From NCBI GenBank assembly GCA_037127315.1, contig JBBBDQ010000192.1:1062501-1126500 (forward strand): a DNA stretch of 64,000 bases, written 5' to 3'. How positions within the stretch are numbered: the stretch's first letter is position 1; every line of letters starts with the position of its first letter. Below, in pieces: positions 58,577-64,000 of this stretch. A program made the position numbers and the translations under genes. The notes below the pieces were generated by a model. That model had not been told where the DNA came from. It was given only the letters and a program-made list of their open reading frames with translations, and did not search any database. This stretch comes from Ascarosepion bandense (lineage: Eukaryota > Mollusca > Cephalopoda > Sepiida > Sepiidae).

Positions 58577-60468
58577 GACCTTGAATGAGTTTTCGCTGAT
58601 TTTTCATGAAAAGTAATGTTGTATTTACAAAAATTAGTAAAAACACGTCACGGAAAGTATTATTGTCCATCGCTAGCCACTACTTTTTCCCATATTTATG
58701 GCAGCATTTCAATTCCACGTTGGAGGAAAGATACGTCTTTTTAGGCTAACCACAAGTCGACGCATTTTTTGGCATCTTCATAAGAATGAAAGTGTTCCTC
58801 GGTAAGGCTATCTGCCATCGATCGGAAGAAGGGATAATCTGACGGAGCAATGTCTGGTGAATACGGTGAGTTGGGTAAGAATTCCTATTTAAGCGTTTCC
58901 AAGTAGTTTTTCACACTTTTGCAACATGTGGCTTAGCGTTGTCATGTTGTCAAAATCACTTTGTCGTATAGCGACCGTTTTTTTTTTTTTTACTCTCACT
59001 GCCGGCTAGTGTTTGGGTCAGGCCGCATGTCCCAGAATTCTCTGACCAAAAGTTAAAAACTATTATTTTTTTTTCAACTCACCGGCAGAAGTGTGTGTTT
59101 ATGGGGCTGGATGAATATTGTTTGAAGTAAGAAATTTTTGTTCGTTTTCTGCCTAATTATTGCTTAACTTAAAACTTTAATTGAAGGATTGGCTTTGTTT
59201 CTTAGCAAAAATTCCTTTAAGTGGACTTTAACTAAGTTAAAACTTAGCAGGTCACCAACACTTTTTTTCTTCCCCTTTTTTTCAATTGGAGTAGATAGAC
59301 TAAACTATCGCCCGGTTCAGCTCCACCCACGTCTATTGAACGGGTGAAGAGGCTTGTTTCCTGTTTAGGATGTGGTTTCCGGCTTTCTCTTTTCCAATCT
59401 TTTATTCATTTCCATTCTTTTCCTCTTTTTTTTTTTCAATTGGAGTAGATAGACTAAACTATCGCCCGGTTCACACTCCACCCACGTCTATTGAACTGGT
59501 GAAGAGGCTCATCCCTTGTTTCCTGTTTAGGATGTGGTTTCCGGCTTTCTCTTTTCCAATCTTTTCACTTTTACGTAGCCCCTGCACATCAGTGGCGTTA
59601 CCGCCTTGCTCGGGGTGATATGATTAAAAAAAACAAAAAAAAAACACACTTCAATTCTCGACCCATACGCATCATTATTGTCGATAACGAAATCCTGTGA
59701 TAGTTTCGGTCGGTTTAAGCAGCTAATAATAAACTATACTCAACTGATCCCACCAGATGCAGAGCAGAGTCTTCGAACCATGGATATTCTGCTTTGCCAC
59801 CGATGTTGAAGCATGACCGTGCTTACCCAATGATCTTCTACGCTTAGGGTAATCGTAGTGTATCCACTCTTCATCGCCGGTCAAGATACAATGCAAAAAA
59901 TCATTTCGTTTTATTGAAGCAGTTATTCACACTTGACAAAACGCTGTTCGACGTCTCTCAGCTTCAACTCGTACGACCGCCAATGCCCTTGCTTTTAAAT
60001 CATTCCTCATGCTTTCAAACGTTTCGAAACTGTTGTGTGATCAACTCCAAATGATTCTGCAATTTCAGCTGGCGCATAACATGAGTTTTCATGAAGTAAT
60101 GCCCCCAATACTTCGTCTTCAAACTTTTTCATTGCGCCACAGTGTTCTTTATCAAAATCATTATTTTTGAAGCGTCTAAACCAATCTCTGCATGTTGTTA
60201 CTGACAGAGCATGGTCACCGTAAGTCTCAACGAGAATTCTGTGTGCTTAATCTGCAGATTTCTTTTGAATAAAATAATGTAGTAAAATTCCCCGCACTTA
60301 CTTTGACAGGGAACCCAATGTGTTTAACGTTATAAAGACAAAGTTGTTTTCACTGACTTTCAAACTTGTTTATAGCACTTCCCTATGCGTTCCTATTTGA
60401 AACTACACGTACGTACTTCTGAGAAGGCCATCTGTTGGAAAATAGTGACGACTTATTCAAGGTTCTAA
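58573..60468 (-). pseudogene. mariner transposon with both terminal repeats, transposase broken by a nested insertion
   Basis: The ends TTAGGACCTTGAATGAGT (58573) and the complement of ACTTATTCAAGGTTCTAA (60468) are inverted repeats bordered by TA on both sides. The minus strand reads the transposase: GDHALSVTTCRDWFRRFKNN, EIAESFGVDHTTVSKRLKA, CILTGDEEWIHYDYPKRRR (first catalytic Asp), SKTLLCIWWDQLSIVYY, then after a nested retroposon YDKVIL. The second catalytic block is disrupted by an 8-bp tandem duplication (GACAACAT twice) in the DNARPHVAK codons. LPNSPYSPDIAPSDYPFFRS holds the third Asp. Without the nested DNA it is about 1.2 kb, normal for mariner. It is inactive. Confidence 0.92.
58982..59645 (-). 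mobile_element. Retroposon-like insertion with poly(A) tail inside the mariner
   Basis: Foreign DNA separates mariner codons ...SRIE and YDKVIL. On the minus strand it ends in a poly(A) run (plus-strand T run at about 58979-58993), the mark of a retroposed RNA. It contains two direct copies of a roughly 140-bp unit (59278-59415 and 59430-59570; 'gatagactaaactatcgccc', 'ggatgtggtttccggctttc'). The upstream end carries 'accccgagcaaggcggtaac'. I do not recognise the source RNA or SINE family. Confidence 0.65.

Positions 60469-60543
<75 letters not shown>
60469..60543. repeat. (TATC)n microsatellite at the mariner right edge
   Basis: About 18 TATC units immediately after the right terminal repeat of the mariner, followed by a G7 run. 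Confidence 0.95.
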
Positions 60544-60670
60544 GGGGGGGTGTTTGCAAATATATATATCATCCTACACTATAACATGACTCGAAATTTC
60601 ATGCACTATGTAATAATCAAGTGAATGTTATAAACTAACCGTTCTGCGATTTTAATGTTTGTTTTGGGCG

Positions 60671-60671
<1 letters not shown>

Positions 60672-60727
<56 letters not shown>
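60672..60727. repeat. (TA)n microsatellite
   Basis: Uninterrupted alternating T and A. Confidence 0.95.
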
Positions 60728-60728
<1 letters not shown>

Positions 60729-60888
60729 CGTAGAACACTTGGTATATTATCCAGGTAAATTCCTATAGAGACGAACCCAAAAGAACTCAATGTTAAATTT
60801 ATTTATTTAATTTAACAGAGTAATTTAATTTAGAAATTTTTTTAGATATGCTACAATTTCATGGGTAATACATATTTCGCCGCCAAAT

Positions 60889-60890
<2 letters not shown>

Positions 60891-60936
<46 letters not shown>
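60891..60936. repeat. (CA)n followed by (TA)n
   Basis: CA run to about 60925 continuing as TATATATATA. Confidence 0.95.
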
Positions 60937-60937
<1 letters not shown>

Positions 60938-61194
60938 GTAGTCTACTTATGGCATAAATCATGAAAATAAATATTTTAGGCAAAATAATTTTCTTTTAAT
61001 AAACGCGTATGACTTTGAAGCTACCAAAACTTTAAAAACAACCCAGTATTTTCAATTTTTTGTGGCTTCAAAGTCATATTTTCTGAAAGTTTTGCCACCA
61101 AAAACTATTATTACCTCACCAGTAAATTTTAAAAAATATGGTTACAACGAGTAAAGGATATGTTTTTTTTGTTTTTGTTTTTTGTTTTTGCTTT

Positions 61195-61905
61195 TGTTAA
61201 TAGCTGTCTTTTGTTTAATAAAGTGAAAACATACAAAACCACATTCTTTGCTTGTCCTAGGTCATGTGATTATAGAACAAATTTAAGTCAAAAATACTTT
61301 TTACCAAATAGTGATAATAAGTAGATATTTAGATGTCTGTGTCAAATGCTAAAACATTTAGTCTATTTAGAATTTATTTTTTAATAGCTGTCTTTTGTTC
61401 AGTTAAGTGGAAACAATATAAAAATTCACATCTTTTGCTTGTTTAGGTAAAACAAATGTAAGATAAAAATACTCTTTATGAAAGAAAAATAGTAATAAAT
61501 TGATGACCTTTTCATAGATGTCTGTGTCAAATGCGAAAACTTCTGTCCGTTTAGGTTTTTGTCTTTTTTTTTTTTTTTTTTGCTAATATCTGTATTCTTT
61601 TTAATTAAGTGGAAACAACAAAAATCACATCCATCTTCTGCCCTAGGTTATGTAATTATAAAACAAATGCAGGTCAAAAATAGTTTAAATGAAATAAGAA
61701 TAATAGACGACCTTCTCATAAATGCCCCTCTGAAATGCTAAAACTTAGTTCATCTAGGGGTTCTTCGCTAACAATAAAAATTCACACCCTTCGCTTGCCC
61801 TAGGTCATATGATTATAAATCAAGTGCAGGTCAAAAATACGTTTTATTAAATAATAGTAATAAATAGACGACCTTCTCATATATATCTTTGTCAAATGTA
61901 TAACA
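61195..61905. repeat. Short satellite-like array, about four units of roughly 190 bp
   Basis: Units start near 61198, 61383, 61583 and 61768. Each carries, in order, 'aatagctgtcttttgtt' or a variant, 'aagtggaaac', 'ttcacat..tttgcttg..taggt', 'gcaggtcaaaaata' or a variant, 'gacgaccttctcata' and 'tgtcaaatgctaaaac'. The third unit contains an expanded T run (61564-61581) and the fourth lacks the first 30 bp. Divergence between units is considerable. Confidence 0.85.
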
Positions 61906-62117
61906 CTATATGTTTAAGAATATGACATATATTAGTTTAACATCACCGTAACGTAGCTGCCCTGTGCATTTTCTATAAATACTTTCATGGTTCTATCCCA
62001 CTTCTAACTTGTGAAAATATCTTCCGGTTTCTTGCTTTCTAGTCAACTGTGATCTTCAAGAATTTACATGTAATGTAAATTGTTTTCTTCTGTCTTCTTA
62101 ATTTCTATTATTTTGTT

Positions 62118-62119
<2 letters not shown>
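61906..62119. other. AT-rich spacer
   Basis: Nothing recognised. Confidence 0.5.
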
Positions 62120-62164
<45 letters not shown>

Positions 62165-62173
62165 TCTCTCTCT
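62120..62173. repeat. (TC)n microsatellite
   Basis: TC run with one TG interruption near 62151. Confidence 0.95.
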
Positions 62174-62671
62174 TTTAGGGACTCTCTTGCGTTTTAGTGG
62201 CTTTACTGACTTGCTTGGGATTAATTCATTTTTTTAAAATTCTCGGCCAACTTTTACAATACATTTTTTTACTTCTAGATGATAGTATTCAAGCATAAGT
62301 TATCTGAACAACATTATCATTCAAAGACTCATAAAACACACCAGATAAAATAACATCAGTTTAAAATACCTTCTGTATCTTAATGATTCCTAATTCAAAA
62401 TGTACAAGCGAGTATTTGTATTTAGGGGTTAGTTAATGGTTAGCTAATGCTTGTAAAATCAGCAATAATAATACATCTTATATCAAATTTTGCTAGTAAT
62501 CAGTGTATTCTAAAAAATGTAGGTGGAAAAAGTCATAAATATTTTAGAAAAGAAAATAGAAAGTGTAAGATTAATTGGTAGGGAAATGTATTAGGATAAG
62601 CTGGATTTATGTATTATATCAGGAAGAAGAAAAACATTAGCATTATAAAACATTCATTTTAAGATAATTAC
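62174..62671. other. Intron sequence, nothing further
   Basis: AT-rich intron DNA between the (TC)n tract and the splice donor of the Rab-family exon. Confidence 0.5.
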
Positions 62672-62748
62672 CTTGTTAGTTCCAGAACTGCTTCATTGAT
62701 GTTATTTCCATCTTTGGCACTTGTTTCTATGAACAATCCTTCGAAAGT
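62672..62748 (-). CDS. Rab-family small GTPase, penultimate coding exon (77 bp)
   Basis: The minus strand has a pyrimidine-rich tract ending CTCCTCTCAG (62749-62758), then 25 codons plus two bases, then AAG|GTAATT. It encodes TFEGLFIETSAKDG followed by NNINEAVLELTR. ETSAK is the G5 guanine-base-binding loop of Ras-superfamily GTPases, and the following NI-EAV-L helix is typical of Rabs. Phase 2 at the donor matches the exon at 51140, giving an uninterrupted protein end. The G1-G4 motifs must lie on exons beyond 64000, since none was seen up to the window edge. DGxNIxEAVLxL is reminiscent of RASEF/Rab45, but paralogue identity is uncertain. Confidence 0.88.
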
Positions 62749-62984
62749 CTGAGAGGAGAAAAAAATTCCTGCATGAATTTCAAAATGATGCATAAATTCA
62801 TGCCCAAACTGTTCAGTGAAGAGCTATTTTAAATATAGATTAAAAGTATACGAAATAAAAAAATGACATTATTTTTATTTTTATCAAAAAAATTACCTGA
62901 TCAATAGAAAAGTAAACATGCAAATATTAGCTGAATTATTTTATTTCTATAAGTTGGTAAGAAAAAAATTAAGTAAAACATTAC

Positions 62985-63690
62985 TCTATTTACATTATTC
63001 GGACAATTATCCTCATCTTTGCTACCATTTCGGCCGTTGTATGTCCCGGTCTTCCCTCAGGTGCTAAGAATTTCGAACCGAACCTTTTATTACAATCACT
63101 GAGGTATATCATTCTCATTCCTTGGGTGAAGCCTCTTTTGGTAGTCACGAATTATCTCTATCTAACCGGACTCTTTAAGTTCACCACTGCTGTAGCCTGG
63201 TATTGAACTTACAACTCTTTGGGTTAAGTCACTCGAACTAACCAACGTCCATATCCACTGGGCCATGTGTCCTTAAGAAGAACGTCTGAATTTCTGGGAC
63301 TTTAAAACCTAATGTTCAGTAATCCTTTTTTACCAGAGTTTATATTGCAATTTTTTATGTTAATGGTCTTTTTTCCAGTATATATTTTTTTTTACCAGAG
63401 TTCATATTGCAATTTTGACACTAATGATTTTCTCTGGCACTACGTATTACTGGTTCCCAAATTGTATTCATCTCTGTGCTTGGTTGGCTTAGGAGATATT
63501 TGTAGCCTAGCATATGCACTGATTCCTTAAGTTTACGTAGTTTCCAGTATCGTTTTCTATCTATTATTTCAACTTCAACCCATAGGGGGCGGAAATGAAT
63601 TTCTTGAACGTATAAACATTGACACATGTTGCATGGAATAAAACAAGTGAAAGTCTGAAGTTGCCCGGTCTGAACAACCTGCTTCACTTC
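62985..63690 (-). mobile_element. Penelope-like C-terminal tail with tRNA-like and hammerhead-like 3' region
   Basis: The minus strand reads VEIIDRKRYWKLRKLKESVH, MLGYKYLLSQPSTEMNTIWE and PVIRSARENH stop (63610-63425), resembling the tail after the GIY-YIG core in some Penelope-like proteins. The 3' region (63400-63275) is shared with 50477-50560. Then come an A box TGGCCCAGTGG (about 63265-63255) and B box AAGTTCAATACC (about 63205), and finally the arm with CTGAGGG, a stem and GAAA (63031-63028) whose hammerhead core is mutated (G for the final A of CUGANGA). Ends at 'ttcggacaattatcctcatc'. Confidence 0.6.
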
Positions 63691-64000
63691 TTAAGCCAGT
63701 TCTATATTCATTTGCTGTAACCTATTTCTAAACTGAGAATAGATATTTTTGTGCAGTAAAATCACCAGCTTATTTTCCAAAATGTTCTTTTCAAGTCTAA
63801 TTCATTATTCACACAAACTAATAAATCACAACCAAACACATTTTATTGGATTCTTCTTAGTTTGAGAGGCTAATGCTCTTCTACATGTAACTATAATTTT
63901 CTTCATTTTGAATACTGGTAAGAAGCTTCTTTCATTGCCATTGTCAAAAATAATATTTTTCTGTTAAGCATGACTAGAAAGACAAAGACTAAACCTTCTC
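63691..64000. other. No exon seen to the window edge
   Basis: Intron DNA upstream of the Rab-family exon. No NKxD-containing exon was found on the minus strand in this part. Confidence 0.5.

Larger units (their letters stand above)
51141..62671 (-). other. Last intron of the Rab-family gene (11.5 kb)
   Basis: It starts with GTAATT at the donor (62671 down) and ends with TTTTTCAG at 51141. It holds a Tc1 remnant with nested MITE, a CR1/L2-like LINE, a GT-rich LTR-like block, two Penelope-like fragments, a mariner with nested retroposon, several microsatellites and a tandem-repeat array. These account for much of its length. Confidence 0.75.

Noticed and set aside
60469..60543. CRISPR-like regular repeats
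   Set aside because: Simple (TATC)n microsatellite without spacers. No CRISPR array exists in the window, and the DNA is eukaryotic.
63028..63060. A third active hammerhead
   Set aside because: The CUGANGA core reads CTGAGGG here, so it is listed only as a mutated relative.

Overview
This window is AT-rich, intron-sized eukaryotic DNA dominated by decayed transposable elements. There is no bacterial gene organisation. Several things point to an invertebrate genome, most likely a mollusc and probably a cephalopod: the mix of Penelope-like elements, RTE and CR1/L2-type LINEs, an RRM/CCHC-ORF1 LINE, a Ty3/Gypsy element with a SCAN-like gag, mariner/Tc1 remnants, a tRNA-derived SINE, and abundant (TA)n, (TATC)n, (CA)n and (TC)n microsatellites. 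The species assignment is inference.

The only convincing host gene lies on the minus strand at the right end. Two exons (62672-62748 and 51035-51140) with matching splice sites and matching phase encode the C-terminus of a Rab-family small GTPase. They carry the G5-type SAK motif and a terminal Cys-Cys prenylation signal. The 11.5-kb intron between them holds transposon remnants (Tc1, CR1/L2-like LINE, two Penelope-like fragments, a mariner carrying a nested retroposon), microsatellites and a short array of roughly 190-bp tandem repeats. A possible poly(A) signal sits about 95 bp past the stop. Everything from about 50.9 kb leftwards appears to lie downstream of this gene.

Region by region: 1-540 Penelope-like GIY-YIG remnant; 0.54-3.1 kb unassigned AT-rich DNA; 3.1-3.75 kb LINE 3' fragment; 3.75-5.7 kb unassigned sequence ending in a promoter-like block; 5.7-11.5 kb an inverted LINE pair, in which a nearly full-length minus-strand copy lacking its 3' end faces a plus-strand 3' fragment; 11.5-13.1 kb LTR-like repeats; 14.2-14.8 kb a promoter-like stretch with a possible mini-exon; 16.9-20.3 kb minus-strand Gypsy gag-protease with primer-binding site and LTR-like upstream DNA; 20.4-25.9 kb a second minus-strand LINE copy split by a 2.57-kb AT-rich insertion flanked by a 10-bp direct repeat; 27.2-32.3 kb an RTE LINE interrupted by a roughly 1-kb LTR, a 787-bp inverted-repeat element and an AT-rich repeat; 33.77-34.09 kb an intact-looking SINE; 34-50 kb scattered mariner, Gypsy, Tc1, RTE and SINE remnants in AT-rich repeat DNA; 50.2-50.85 kb an inverted-repeat composite with hammerhead-ribozyme-like cores.

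I found no operon-like system, CRISPR array or complete autonomous element. The most interesting signals are structural: nested insertions with readable target duplications, a shared 15-17-bp transcription-start-like module in LTR-like and LINE 5' contexts, a repeat family combining a Penelope-like C-terminus, tRNA-like boxes and a hammerhead-like core, and a perfect 25-bp hairpin.
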